From Kribbella jejuensis (GTDB lineage Bacteria; Actinomycetota; Actinomycetes; Propionibacteriales; Kribbellaceae), in NCBI RefSeq assembly GCF_006715085.1, contig NZ_VFMM01000003.1, positions 992,001 through 1,056,000 of the forward strand: 64,000 nucleotides of DNA, written 5' to 3'. The notes beneath the pieces are model-generated. The model saw only the letters and a program-made list of their open reading frames with translations, ran no database searches and was not told where the DNA came from. Every line of letters starts with the position of its first letter. Within the stretch, counting starts at the first letter, position 1. Below, in pieces: positions 31,216 through 39,676 of the stretch. Made by a program: the position numbers and the translations under genes.

Positions 31216-32295
31216 ATGGACAAGGTCGGGACGGTAGTGGTCGGGGCGGGGCAGGCCGGGCTGGCCGCCGGCTACTACCTGCAGGACGACTTCGTCATTC
31301 TCGAAGCGTATGAGCGGGTCGGCGACTGCTGGCGGAAGCGGTACGACTCGCTCCGGCTGTTCAGCCTGCCGCGGTACGCGAGTCTGCCGGGGCTGCCGAT
31401 CGGGACGCGTGATTGCCCGACGCGGGCCGAGATGGGCGACTACCTCGAGCGGTACGCCGAACACCACAGGCTGCCGGTGCGAACCGGCGTCCGGGTGACG
31501 CGGCTGTCGCGGGACGGCGACGGGTTCCTGGTCGAGACGACGTGCGGCGACTGGCGGGCCGACCAGGTCGTGGTCGCGGCCGGGATGCATAGCAGACCGC
31601 GCCGTCCGGCGTTCGCGGACCAGCTCGATCCGGCGATCAAGCAGGTCCATTCACTCGACTACCGCCATCCGTCCGAGCTGAACGACGGAACGGTCCTGGT
31701 CGTTGGCGCCGCCAACTCCGGCACCGACATCGCGCTCGAAGCGGTCAAGAACCACCGGACGATCCTGGCCGGTCGCCACCCGGGCCAGGTACCGGTCGAC
31801 ATCGACTCCCCCGCCGGCCACTTCTTCACCCCGGTGGTGATGTTCCTCTTCAAGTACGTCCTGACCCGCAGTACGCCGCTGGGCCGCATGGCGATCGCCA
31901 GGGCCCTCCGCAACGGTCTCCCGCTGACCCGCAACAAGCTCACGCAGCTCGATGCCGCAGGCATCGAACGGATCGGCCGGATCATCGGTGTCCGCGACGG
32001 CAGGCCGGTGACCGCGGACGGCGAGGTACTCGACGACGTCCGGACCGTCGTGTGGTGTACAGGCTCGGACCCGGATCACAGCTGGATCGATCTGCCGGTC
32101 TTCGACGCCGACGCCCGGCCACGGCACGTGCGAGGCGTGGCGAGCGACGTACCAGGGCTGTACTTCGTTGGCCTGGACTTCCAGTACGCGATCGCGTCGG
32201 CGAGCATCCAGGGCGTGGGCCGGGACGCTCGTTTCCTGGTCAGGCAGCTCACCCGCCGGAGCGGCGATCGGGCGGCTGCTGTGGACAGGCGGTAG
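31216..32295 (+). CDS. Flavin-containing monooxygenase-like oxidoreductase
   Basis: 359-residue protein with two dinucleotide-binding motifs: VVVGAGQAGLAAGYYL near residue 8 for FAD and VLVVGAANSGTDIALEA near residue 160 for NADPH. GDCWRKRYDSLRLFSLPRY and MGDYLERYAEHH are typical of YczJ/CzcO-type monooxygenases. A late VPGLYFVGLDFQYAIASASIQGVG segment closes the FAD domain. Substrate unknown. Follows the YbaK-like gene by 11 nt in the same direction, so probably one transcript from 30378. Confidence 0.9.
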   Translation: MDKVGTVVVGAGQAGLAAGYYLQDDFVILEAYERVGDCWRKRYDSLRLFSLPRYASLPGLPIGTRDCPTRAEMGDYLERYAEHHRLPVRTGVRVTRLSRDGDGFLVETTCGDWRADQVVVAAGMHSRPRRPAFADQLDPAIKQVHSLDYRHPSELNDGTVLVVGAANSGTDIALEAVKNHRTILAGRHPGQVPVDIDSPAGHFFTPVVMFLFKYVLTRSTPLGRMAIARALRNGLPLTRNKLTQLDAAGIERIGRIIGVRDGRPVTADGEVLDDVRTVVWCTGSDPDHSWIDLPVFDADARPRHVRGVASDVPGLYFVGLDFQYAIASASIQGVGRDARFLVRQLTRRSGDRAAAVDRR

Positions 32296-32328
32296 CATCA
32301 CCCGCTGAAATGGGTGTCGTGGGTCAGG

Positions 32329-33204
32329 GTGAGTGAGCAGCCGGCGGTGAGCGGCGAGGGTGGACCAACCGCGCTCCGCATCATGCTCGGAGGTCAGTTA
32401 CGGCGGATGCGTGAAGCCGCCGGGTTCACGCGTGCCGACGCGGGCTGGGCGATCCGCGCCTCGGAGTCCAAGGTGAGCCGGATGGAGCTCGGCCGGGTCG
32501 GCTTCAAGGAGCGCGACGTCAGCGACCTGCTCGAGCTCTACGGGATGGGCGACGAGGACGAGCGGGTCCGGCTGATGGAGCTCGCCCGAGCGGCGAACAA
32601 CCCGGGCTGGTGGTCCCGGTACGGCGACGTACTGCCGTCCTGGTTCGCGAACTACGTCGGCCTCGAGCTGGCCGCGACGATGATCCGGACGTACGAGGTG
32701 ATGTTCGTCCCGGGGCTGCTGCAGACCGAGGCGTACGCGCGGGGCGTGATCCAGCTCGGCCAGAAGTTCCTGCCGATCGACGACGTGGAGCAGCGGGTCG
32801 CGCTCCGGGTGCAACGCCAGCAGATCATCAACCGGCCGAACCCGGTCAAGCTCTGGGTGGTCATCGACGAGTCGGTGCTGCACCGGCCGGTCGGCGGCGA
32901 GGCGGTAATGCGGGCGCAGATCGAGCACCTGCTGGAGTGCTCGCAGCGGCCGAACGTCACGCTGCAGGTGATGCCGTTCGACCAGATCGGCTACCCCGGT
33001 GCGGGCGGCTCGTTCAGCGTGATGCGGTTCGCGGACAGCGACCTGCCGGACGTCGTGTACATCGAGCACGCGTCCAGCGCGCTGTACCTGGACAAGATCG
33101 AAGAGGTCGACGAGTACGTCGCGATCATGGAGGGCCTGACCATCGCGGCCGACCCGGTCTCCGCGACCGAGGGCGTCCTCAAGGACGCCCTCGCCCGGAT
33201 GTAG
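32329..33204 (+). CDS. XRE-family regulator with DUF5753 domain
   Basis: 291-residue regulator of the actinobacterial Scr1/DUF5753 type. Residues about 15-75 are the helix-turn-helix (LGGQLRRMREAAGFTRADAGWAIRASESKVSRMELGRVGF). Residues about 100-285 are DUF5753: YVGLELAATMIRTYEVMFVPGLLQTEAYAR, then QRQQIINRP, FDQIGYPGAGGSFSVMRF and YIEHASSALYL. Such proteins usually pair with a small DUF397 protein, but none is adjacent here. GTG 32329 is used; GTG 32314 in frame is an alternative. Ends 1 nt before the convergent ohr gene. Confidence 0.92.
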   Translation: MSEQPAVSGEGGPTALRIMLGGQLRRMREAAGFTRADAGWAIRASESKVSRMELGRVGFKERDVSDLLELYGMGDEDERVRLMELARAANNPGWWSRYGDVLPSWFANYVGLELAATMIRTYEVMFVPGLLQTEAYARGVIQLGQKFLPIDDVEQRVALRVQRQQIINRPNPVKLWVVIDESVLHRPVGGEAVMRAQIEHLLECSQRPNVTLQVMPFDQIGYPGAGGSFSVMRFADSDLPDVVYIEHASSALYLDKIEEVDEYVAIMEGLTIAADPVSATEGVLKDALARM

Positions 33205-33205
33205 G

Positions 33206-33640
33206 TCAGGCCAGCTTCAGGTCGACGGCGATGTTGCCGCGGGTGGCGTTGGAGTACGGGCAGACCTGGTGGGCCTTCGCGACCAGGTCCTCGGCGACCG
33301 CGCGGTCCGCGATCCCCGGCAGGCTGACCACCAGCGCGACCTCGAGGCCGTACCCGGCGCCGCCGTTGATCGCGCCGATGCCGACCTCCGCGGTGACGGT
33401 CGAGCCCGTGACGTCCTGACGCTCCCGGCGAGCCACCACCATCAGGGCGCTCTGGAAGCAGGCCGCGTACCCGGCCGCGAACAGCTGCTCGGGGTTGGTG
33501 CCGTTGCCGGTACCACCCATCTCGGCCGGCGGCGCGACCACGACGTCGAGCTTGCCGTCGTCGGACGCGACCTTTCCGTCGCGGCCGCCGTGCGCGGTCG
33601 CCTTGGCGGTGTACAGAACCTTCTCGACAGCGATCGTCAT
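33206..33640 (-). CDS. ohr: Organic hydroperoxide resistance protein (Ohr)
   Basis: 144-residue OsmC/Ohr-family peroxidase. The peroxidatic Cys61 is in GYAACFQSAL and the resolving Cys127 in HQVCPYSNATRGN; the N-terminal strand VLYTAKATAHGGRDG has the Arg that activates the thiol. It reduces organic hydroperoxides using thiols. Lies 25 nt downstream of the quinone-oxidoreductase gene on the same strand. No OhrR/MarR gene is adjacent; control is probably through the TetR-governed promoter at 34620, or a promoter of its own. Confidence 0.94.
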   Translation of the reverse strand: MTIAVEKVLYTAKATAHGGRDGKVASDDGKLDVVVAPPAEMGGTGNGTNPEQLFAAGYAACFQSALMVVARRERQDVTGSTVTAEVGIGAINGGAGYGLEVALVVSLPGIADRAVAEDLVAKAHQVCPYSNATRGNIAVDLKLA

Positions 33641-33665
33641 AACTGGTTGTCTCCCTGGGAATCGT

Positions 33666-34619
33666 TCAGCGGGTGGGGTCGAGAACGAGCTTGCCGACGG
33701 TCCGGCGGGCTCGCAGGTCTTCGTGGGCTCCTGCGACCTCGGACAGCGCGTACTCGCCGCCGACGACCGGGGTCAGCTTGCCCGCGGCGGTCAGCTCGAA
33801 CAGCTCGGTCAGCGGGCCGCCGAGCAGCTGCGGGTTCGCGAAGCAGTCGGCCAGCCAGAAGCCGGCGATCGTCTTCGAGCCCTTCATCAACCGGCTCGGG
33901 TCGATCGGTGCGGCCGACTGCCGGGACGCGGCGCCGAACGTCACCAGCCGGCCGAACCGGGCCAGCGCGGCGAACGACTCGTCGAACGTCGGCCCGCCGA
34001 CCATCTCCAGCACGATGTCGACCGGCTTGCCGCCGTTCGCCTCGAGGATGCGGTCCTTCAGGCCTTCCGGCGTACCGTCGATCGCGGCGTCGGCGCCGAG
34101 CTCCAGGACCTGCTTGCGCTTGTCCTCGGTGGACGCGGTCGCGATCACCCGGCCGGCACCCCAGAGCTTCGCGAGCTGGACGGCGAGCGAGCCGACACCG
34201 CCGGCGCCGGCGTGCACGAGGACGGACTCCCCCGGCTGCAGGTGCGTGGACGTCTTCAGCAGGTGCCACGCGGTGGTGCCTTGCAGCACGAGCGCGAGAG
34301 CCTGGCCGTCAGTGACACCTTCCGGCACGTCCCACGCGTACGGCGCGTGGGCCACGGCCTGCTCGGCGTATCCACCCGAACCGACGAGCGCGACCACGCG
34401 GCGGCCGTCGGCGGTGCGGCCGACGACCTCTCCGCCGGGGATCAGGGGCAGCTCGGTCTTGGAGAGGTAGCTGTTCTCGACCTGGTGGGTATCGGCGTAG
34501 TTGATGCCCGCACGGTCGACCGTGATCAGGACCTGCCCGTCGCCGGCGACCGGCTCCGGGACGTCGCTGATCTTCAGGACCTCGGGTCCGCCGAACTCGG
34601 TGATCTGAATGGCTCGCAT
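33666..34619 (-). CDS. Zinc-independent quinone oxidoreductase / MDR-family reductase
   Basis: 317-residue medium-chain dehydrogenase/reductase of the QOR class. Seen: MRAIQITEFGGPEVL, AGINYADTHQ, the Rossmann motif VLVHAGAGGVGSLAVQLAKL and VIATASTEDKRKQVLELGADAAID. No Zn-ligand Cys set is present. It likely reduces quinones or enones with NADPH. TATAGT lies 7 nt before the ATG at 34619, giving a probable leaderless start, and overlaps a dyad shared with the divergent TetR gene. Probably co-transcribed with ohr. Confidence 0.92.
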   Translation of the reverse strand: MRAIQITEFGGPEVLKISDVPEPVAGDGQVLITVDRAGINYADTHQVENSYLSKTELPLIPGGEVVGRTADGRRVVALVGSGGYAEQAVAHAPYAWDVPEGVTDGQALALVLQGTTAWHLLKTSTHLQPGESVLVHAGAGGVGSLAVQLAKLWGAGRVIATASTEDKRKQVLELGADAAIDGTPEGLKDRILEANGGKPVDIVLEMVGGPTFDESFAALARFGRLVTFGAASRQSAAPIDPSRLMKGSKTIAGFWLADCFANPQLLGGPLTELFELTAAGKLTPVVGGEYALSEVAGAHEDLRARRTVGKLVLDPTR

Positions 34620-34623
34620 ACAC

Positions 34624-34641
34624 CGTACTATACACTGTACG
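34624..34641. promoter_or_regulatory. Dyad between quinone oxidoreductase and TetR genes
   Basis: CGTAC (34624-34628) and GTACG (34637-34641) form an inverted repeat with an 8 nt centre in the 52 bp divergent region. The left arm overlaps the minus-strand TATAGT (34632-34627) -10 of the oxidoreductase. This is the expected site for the adjacent TetR repressor; binding is inferred. Confidence 0.45.
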
Positions 34642-34671
34642 TTAGCGAGGTCGAAGGGAGTTGGGTCACAC

Positions 34672-35316
34672 ATGGCGCGGACACCGCGGAACACGCTGAA
34701 CGCCGAGCTGATCGTGCGGACGGCGCTCAGGCTGATGGAGAGCAAGGGCACCGACGCGTTCAGCCTGCGCGGGGTCGCCGCCGAGCTGGGCGTCGGCCCG
34801 ATGGCGCTCTACACCTACTTCCGGAACAAGGACGAGCTGTACGACGCCGTCCGCGATCACCTGATGTCGTTGCTGCCCGGCGTACCGGCGGACGTGCCGT
34901 GGCCGGACCAGGTGCGGTCGGTCTGCCGTTCGCTGCGGCTGCTGATGCTGCAGCATCCTTGCCTTGCGCAACTACTGTCCGGGCGGCCGCTGAGCGGTCA
35001 CGAGACGGCGCGGGTCGCCGAGGGCCTGCTCGGCGTACTGCGGTCTGCCGGGTTCGGACCGGAGCAGGCCGCACGGACGCACACGACGCTGTTCACCTAC
35101 GTGCTCGGGTCGACGTCGTGGGAGATCCAGATGGCGGCCGAACGCCGCGATCCCGAAGCGTGGCGACGGCTGCGGGCGACGATGGAGTCGCTGTCGGCGC
35201 GCGAGTTCCCGTCGGTGGTGGAACTGGCGCCGGAGCTGGCGCGGACGACCGGCGGCGACGAGCAGTTCGACTACGGCCTCGACCTGCTGCTGGCCGGACT
35301 CAGAACACCATCGTGA
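34672..35316 (+). CDS. TetR-family transcription regulator
   Basis: 214-residue repressor. The helix-turn-helix is RNTLNAELIVRTALRLMESKGTDAFSLRGVAAELGVGPMALYTYFRNKDELYDAV, a clear TetR signature. The C-terminal ligand domain starts LLPGVPADVPWPDQVRSV and contains LFTYVLGSTSWEIQ, as in TetR_C group proteins. GAAGGGAG lies before the ATG at 34672. Divergent from the quinone oxidoreductase, which it probably represses. The last 17 nt overlap the convergent TauE-like gene. Confidence 0.9.
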   Translation: MARTPRNTLNAELIVRTALRLMESKGTDAFSLRGVAAELGVGPMALYTYFRNKDELYDAVRDHLMSLLPGVPADVPWPDQVRSVCRSLRLLMLQHPCLAQLLSGRPLSGHETARVAEGLLGVLRSAGFGPEQAARTHTTLFTYVLGSTSWEIQMAAERRDPEAWRRLRATMESLSAREFPSVVELAPELARTTGGDEQFDYGLDLLLAGLRTPS

Positions 35317-36046
35317 CGATGGCCACCACGCCGATGCAGACGATGAGTGCGCGCAGTGCGATCGGCGGGAGCCGGCGGCCGTAGCGGGCGCCGAGGAAAC
35401 CGCCGATGGTCGAGCCGACCGCGATCAGGGCGGCGGCCAGCCAGTCGATGTCGTGCACGATCACGAACAGGATCGCCGCGACCGAGTTCACGACCGTGGC
35501 GAGCACGTTCTTCAGGCCGTTCATCCGCTGCAGGTTCGAGTCCAGGCCGAGGCCGAGGATCGCCATCAGCAGCACGCCCTGCGCGGCACCGAAGTACCCG
35601 CCGTACACACCGGTCGCGAACACGGCCGGGATCACCCACCAGGCACCGCGGTGCTGATGCGCACCGACGCTGACCCACCGCGACAGCCACGGCTGGAACG
35701 CGACGAGCAGGCAACCGAGCAGGATCAGCACCGGTACGACGGCGTGGAACGCGGAGTCCGGCAGCGTGAGCAGCAGGACTCCCCCGACGATGCCACCGGC
35801 CAGGGACGCCGGGACCAGGCGGATCATCCGGCCGCGCTGTCCCTCGAGTTCGCGGCGGTAGCCGATCGCGCCGGCCGCCGTACCGGGTGCCAGACCGACC
35901 GTGTTGGTGACGTTCGCGAGCACCGGCGGGATGCCGACGGCCAGCAGGGCGGGGAACGTGAGCAGCGTGCCCGACCCCACCACCGCGTTGATCGTTCCCG
36001 CGCCCATCCCCGCCAGCAGGACGAACACCGCCTCGAACCATGTCAT
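35300..36046 (-). CDS. TauE/SafE-family sulfite exporter-like membrane protein
   Basis: 248-residue integral membrane protein with about eight helices in two repeats. The repeat motifs MGAGTINAVVGSGTLLTFPALLAVGIPP and GVYGGYFGAAQGVLLMAILGL, with NVTNTVGL and MNGLKNVLATVVN, are characteristic of the family. Members export sulfite or organosulfonates. The ATG at 36046 is used; a TTG six nt upstream is less likely. The 3' end overlaps the TetR gene by 17 nt. Substrate unproven. Confidence 0.9.
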   Translation of the reverse strand: MTWFEAVFVLLAGMGAGTINAVVGSGTLLTFPALLAVGIPPVLANVTNTVGLAPGTAAGAIGYRRELEGQRGRMIRLVPASLAGGIVGGVLLLTLPDSAFHAVVPVLILLGCLLVAFQPWLSRWVSVGAHQHRGAWWVIPAVFATGVYGGYFGAAQGVLLMAILGLGLDSNLQRMNGLKNVLATVVNSVAAILFVIVHDIDWLAAALIAVGSTIGGFLGARYGRRLPPIALRALIVCIGVVAIVTMVF

Positions 36047-36109
36047 CGCCAAGAGACTTTACGCAGCCGTCCTGGGCGGCGCAGATCTGTCCGGAGGTTG
36101 AACACGAAA

Positions 36110-36141
36110 GAACCCTCCTGAGAGCTGCGTCAGGAGGGTTC
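36110..36141 (-). terminator. Intrinsic terminator after SPFH gene
   Basis: GAACCCTCCTGA (36110-36121) pairs perfectly with TCAGGAGGGTTC (36130-36141), loop 8 nt. On the minus strand the stem is followed by TTTCGTGTT, a modest U-tract. It begins 17 nt past the SPFH stop codon and protects the downstream TauE gene from read-through. Confidence 0.8.
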
Positions 36142-36158
36142 CTCGGGGGTGTTGTGTG

Positions 36159-37349
36159 TCAGCGCTGCGGTGGCTCGGCAGCCGGGGGTTCGGCGGCCGG
36201 CGCCTCTTGGGTCGGCAGGGCCGATTGGGCTGCCGACTGGTCCGGCGGTACGGCGGACATCGTCGGCGCGGCACTGCGGGTGCTGACCGCGGCGGACTCG
36301 GCGGCCGCGATCGCCTCGCGGACGGCGTTGTCGGCCTCGGCGACTGCGGACGGCGCGGCGCCCGCGCCGGCGGTGTCGAGCTCCGGGACCTGGCCGTTGT
36401 CGAGCTCCGGCGCCTCCCAGTTGCCCTCGGCCTGCTTCGCGATCCCGGCCACCTGGCCGACCGCGGAGCCGAGACCCTTGAGCGCGTCGCCGATCTCGCT
36501 CGGCACGATCCACAGCTTGTTCGCGTCGCCTTGGGCGATCGACGGCAGCATCTGCAGGTACTGGTACGCGAGCAGACCCTGGTCGGGCTTGCCGGCATGG
36601 ATCGCATTGAAGACCGTGGTGATGGCCTGCGCCTCACCCTGTGCCTTCAGGATCCGGGCCTGCCGCTCGGCCTCGGCGCGGAGGATGCGGGACTGCTTGT
36701 CGCCCTCGGCGGTGAGGATCGCGGACTGCTTCTGGCCCTCGGCCGACAGGACGGCGGACTGCCGCATACCTTCGGCGGTGAGGATCGCGGCCCGCTTGTC
36801 CCGGTCCGCGCGCATCTGCTTCTCCATCGAGTCCTGGATCGAGGGCGGCGGGTCGATCGAGCGCAGCTCGACCCGGTTCACCCGGATGCCCCACTTGCCG
36901 GTCGCCTCGTCCAGCACGTACCGGAGCTTCTCGTTGATCTCCTCGCGGGAGGTCAGCGTCTGCTCCAGATCCATCCCACCGATGATGTTTCGCAGCGTGG
37001 TCATGGTCAGCTGCTCGATGGCCTGGATGTAGTTGGAGATCTCGTACGTCGCCCGGACCGGGTCGTTGACCTGGAAGTAGATGACGGAGTCGATCGACAC
37101 CATCAGGTTGTCCTCGGTGATGACACCCTGCGGCGGGAACGCGACCACCTGCTCGCGCATGTCGATGGTGTAGCGGACCTTGTCGACGAACGGGGTCAGC
37201 AGGTTCAGGCCCGGCTGCAGGCCGGTCTTGAACTTACCGAACCGCTCGACGATGCCGACGGTCTGCTGCTGCACCACCCGGACGGACTTCACCAAGGTCA
37301 CGATCACCACCAGGGCGACCAGTGCCAGGACTATGAGGAACGCGGTCAC
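36159..37349 (-). CDS. SPFH/band-7 (stomatin-like) membrane protein
   Basis: 396-residue SPFH protein. One N-terminal helix (TAFLIVLALVALVVIVTLVKS) anchors it; residues about 25-180 are band 7 (QQQTVGIVERFGKFKTGLQPGLNLLTPFVDKV, NVQAIEQL-like helix). Residues about 185-245 hold five consecutive 11-residue units with AEG/AEAER cores (ILTAEG.KQ-type), a coiled coil. The C-terminal 70 residues are Ala/Pro-rich and disordered. GTG start at 37349 with GGAGGG 5 nt before. The NfeD-like gene immediately upstream on the same strand is its usual partner for membrane microdomain assembly. Confidence 0.92.
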   Translation of the reverse strand: MTAFLIVLALVALVVIVTLVKSVRVVQQQTVGIVERFGKFKTGLQPGLNLLTPFVDKVRYTIDMREQVVAFPPQGVITEDNLMVSIDSVIYFQVNDPVRATYEISNYIQAIEQLTMTTLRNIIGGMDLEQTLTSREEINEKLRYVLDEATGKWGIRVNRVELRSIDPPPSIQDSMEKQMRADRDKRAAILTAEGMRQSAVLSAEGQKQSAILTAEGDKQSRILRAEAERQARILKAQGEAQAITTVFNAIHAGKPDQGLLAYQYLQMLPSIAQGDANKLWIVPSEIGDALKGLGSAVGQVAGIAKQAEGNWEAPELDNGQVPELDTAGAGAAPSAVAEADNAVREAIAAAESAAVSTRSAAPTMSAVPPDQSAAQSALPTQEAPAAEPPAAEPPQR

Positions 37350-37430
37350 TCGACCCTCCACTCGAACGCTCGGACGGACAATCTGCCGCCCTACCACCGA
37401 CACTACTGCGCGTAGGGGACCACTCAACGC

Positions 37431-37937
37431 TCAGGACTGCGGCGGGTCCTGGGGTTTCGGGCTCTCGACCTGGGGCAGCGGATCGGAGACCGGGTAGACG
37501 ACCGCGGTGGCGCCGTCGATCGACATCACTTCGACGCGGGTGCCGGGGGCGATCGTCGAGATCTCGTCGTACGGGCGGGCGGTCCAGAGCTCACCGCCGA
37601 GCCGGATCGAGCCACCGCCGTCGGGGTGGATCTCCTTCACCACTGTGCCGGTCCGGCCGATGACGTGCGCCGAACCGGTCTTGAGTTCCTGCCCGTGATG
37701 GATCTTCCGGACGATCATCGGCCGGATCGCGCCGAGCATCGCGGCCGCGGTGATCAACCCGATCACGAGCTGCAGCCACAGCAGACCCGGGAAGAAGGCG
37801 GCCACCCCCGCGGCAGTGAGCGCGCCGGCGGCCAGCATCAGCAAGGTGAAATCGAGCGACGCCAGCTCGGCCAGACCGAGGACGGCGGCGATCGTCAACC
37901 ACGCCGCCCACATGTTGTCCCGCAGCCAATCCATCAT
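37431..37937 (-). CDS. NfeD-family membrane protein with OB-fold
   Basis: 168-residue NfeD-like protein. Helices AAWLTIAAVLGLAELASLDF, LLMLAAGALTAAGVAAFFPG and LWLQLVIGLITAAAML precede a soluble OB-fold (IGRTGTVVKEIHPDGGGSIRLGGELWTARPYD), the standard layout. TAGGCT is 6 nt before the ATG at 37937, suggesting a leaderless start. It precedes the SPFH gene by 81 nt and the two proteins are expected to work together in membrane organisation. Confidence 0.92.
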   Translation of the reverse strand: MMDWLRDNMWAAWLTIAAVLGLAELASLDFTLLMLAAGALTAAGVAAFFPGLLWLQLVIGLITAAAMLGAIRPMIVRKIHHGQELKTGSAHVIGRTGTVVKEIHPDGGGSIRLGGELWTARPYDEISTIAPGTRVEVMSIDGATAVVYPVSDPLPQVESPKPQDPPQS

Positions 37938-38007
37938 CTACCAAGCCTATCCGGGTCAGGGACTTCCGGCAGGTGTATGACGCATCACCGGGGGGCGGAG
38001 GATCCGC

Positions 38008-38790
38008 TCAGAGGGCGCGGGCGGTGTAGCGGCCGTCCTCCTGCTTCAGCGTCAGGGCCAGGTCGAAGGTGTCGCTGAGGTTCTCGGCGGTCAGGGCTTC
38101 GTCCATCGGTCCGGCGGCGACGATCCGGCCCTGCTTGAGCAGCAACGCGTGGGTGAAGCCGGGCGGGATCTCCTCGACGTGGTGGGTGACCAGCACCATC
38201 GCGGGCGCTCCGACGGCGGTCGCGATCGAGCTGAGCGAGCGGACCAGCTGTTCGCGACCCGTAAGGTCGAGCCCCGCCGCCGGTTCGTCCATCAGCATCA
38301 GTTCGGGGTCGGTCATCAGCGCGCGGGCGATCTGCACCCGCTTCCGCTCCCCCTCCGACAGCGTCCCGAACGTCCGGTCGGCAAGGTGTCCGATCCCGAG
38401 CTCGGACAGCAACGCCGCGGCGCGATCGTGGTCGAGCTCGTCGTACTCCTCGATCCAGCGGCCGAGGACCGCGTACGACGCGGAGACGACCACGTCGGAG
38501 ACCCGCTCGCTCTTCGGCAGCCGGTCCGCGAGGGCGGCGCTGGTCAGCCCGATCCGCGGCCGCAGCTCGAACACGTCGACCGCGCCGAGCACCTCGCCGA
38601 GCAGCCCGGCGACGCCGGACGTCGGGTGCACCTGCGCGGCCAGGATCTGCAGCAGCGTGGTCTTGCCGGCGCCGTTCGGACCGATCACCACCCACCGATC
38701 GGCCTCGTCGATCGTCCAGTCGATGCCGTCGAGCAGACGTGCGTCCCCACGAACGACCGACACCCCGGCCAGCTCCACCACTGCAGTCAT
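38008..38790 (-). CDS. ABC transporter ATP-binding protein
   Basis: 260-residue single ABC ATPase. Walker A GPNGAGKTT (about residues 39-47), signature LSEGERKRVQIARAL, Walker B LMLMDEPAAGLD and the H-loop His in VTHHVEE are all intact. The YlmA/ModF-type cytosolic ATPases show this pattern (WVVIGPNGAGKTTLLQILA, ELRPRIG). No permease is adjacent, so partner and substrate are unknown. TAGGTT is 7 nt before the ATG at 38790; the divergent hypothetical gene also looks leaderless. Confidence 0.92.
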   Translation of the reverse strand: MTAVVELAGVSVVRGDARLLDGIDWTIDEADRWVVIGPNGAGKTTLLQILAAQVHPTSGVAGLLGEVLGAVDVFELRPRIGLTSAALADRLPKSERVSDVVVSASYAVLGRWIEEYDELDHDRAAALLSELGIGHLADRTFGTLSEGERKRVQIARALMTDPELMLMDEPAAGLDLTGREQLVRSLSSIATAVGAPAMVLVTHHVEEIPPGFTHALLLKQGRIVAAGPMDEALTAENLSDTFDLALTLKQEDGRYTARAL

Positions 38791-38852
38791 GCAACAAAAC
38801 CTAAGGGGTCGGCGTTGGCGACCGGTGGTCGGGTGGTGCGAGACTTGCGGGC

Positions 38853-39587
38853 GTGTTGACGACCTCCGCCTCGGTCCGGTTCACGGTCTGGACGAACGCG
38901 ATGCTGACCGGCGCCTGCGATCCCGACACGGCCGCGCAGAAGATCCTCGGTGACGACGTCGGTCACCACATCTCCGGACTGGCTGGGCATCCGGAGCCGG
39001 CCACACTGCCGGTCGCGCTGAATCTGCTGCGTGCGGCGGGTACGACGCAGGCGCATCTCGCGCTGCCGGTACCGGGCGATCCGATCGGACTGGCCGGTCC
39101 GCCGGCGTTCAACGAGGCGGCGCTGGAGACCGGCGAGGCCGTCGTACTGACGGGGCCGGAGATCGGGCTCGTTCCGTCGTACGTCGGTCCGGCGGTGCAG
39201 TGGGCGGTGCTGCCGGCGGCTTCGCCGATCGCGGCTGACTTCGGTGAGGCGGATCGTGGGTTGCGGATGGCGCTGATCGAGGCGGCCGAGTCGCTGGCGG
39301 CGCTGGACGTGGCGCGGTGGAAACCCGAGGTGGCCGACGCGCTGATCGACATCCGCAAGATTGGGCGTGGCAGCGGTGACGATCTGGCGCCCGGCTACGA
39401 ACCCCGCGCGGTCAAGACCGCGGCGACAGCGCGCAGGTGCTTGGCGATCGCCGATGCCGCCCTCGAGGACGACGGCGCCGCGGTCACCGGCGCCGAAGCC
39501 GACGCCCGCCGCCGAGCCCTCCTAGCCCTGGCCGCCGCCGCCCGCCGCGCCCTAGTCGCAGCCTGCGCCCCACCCGTCCGCGCCTGA
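38853..39587 (+). CDS. Conserved actinobacterial hypothetical protein
   Basis: 244-residue protein I recognise only as a conserved type found beside serB in actinobacteria. It has no motif of a known enzyme: the N-half is mixed alpha/beta with Gly/Pro loops (LALPVPGDPIGLAGPPAFNEAAL), the C-half mostly Ala-rich helices. No signal peptide or membrane helix. GTG start at 38853 lies 7 nt after GAGACT, consistent with a leaderless message. It ends 89 nt before serB in the same direction. Function unknown. Confidence 0.75.
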   Translation: MLTTSASVRFTVWTNAMLTGACDPDTAAQKILGDDVGHHISGLAGHPEPATLPVALNLLRAAGTTQAHLALPVPGDPIGLAGPPAFNEAALETGEAVVLTGPEIGLVPSYVGPAVQWAVLPAASPIAADFGEADRGLRMALIEAAESLAALDVARWKPEVADALIDIRKIGRGSGDDLAPGYEPRAVKTAATARRCLAIADAALEDDGAAVTGAEADARRRALLALAAAARRALVAACAPPVRA

Positions 39588-39676
39588 CCGCACCTCCCGT
39601 TCCAGGTCCCGGTTCATGCTTGGGATTTGGACCGGTAACTGGACAGTCATCTCATGTGGGTAGCGTTCGGTACGAG

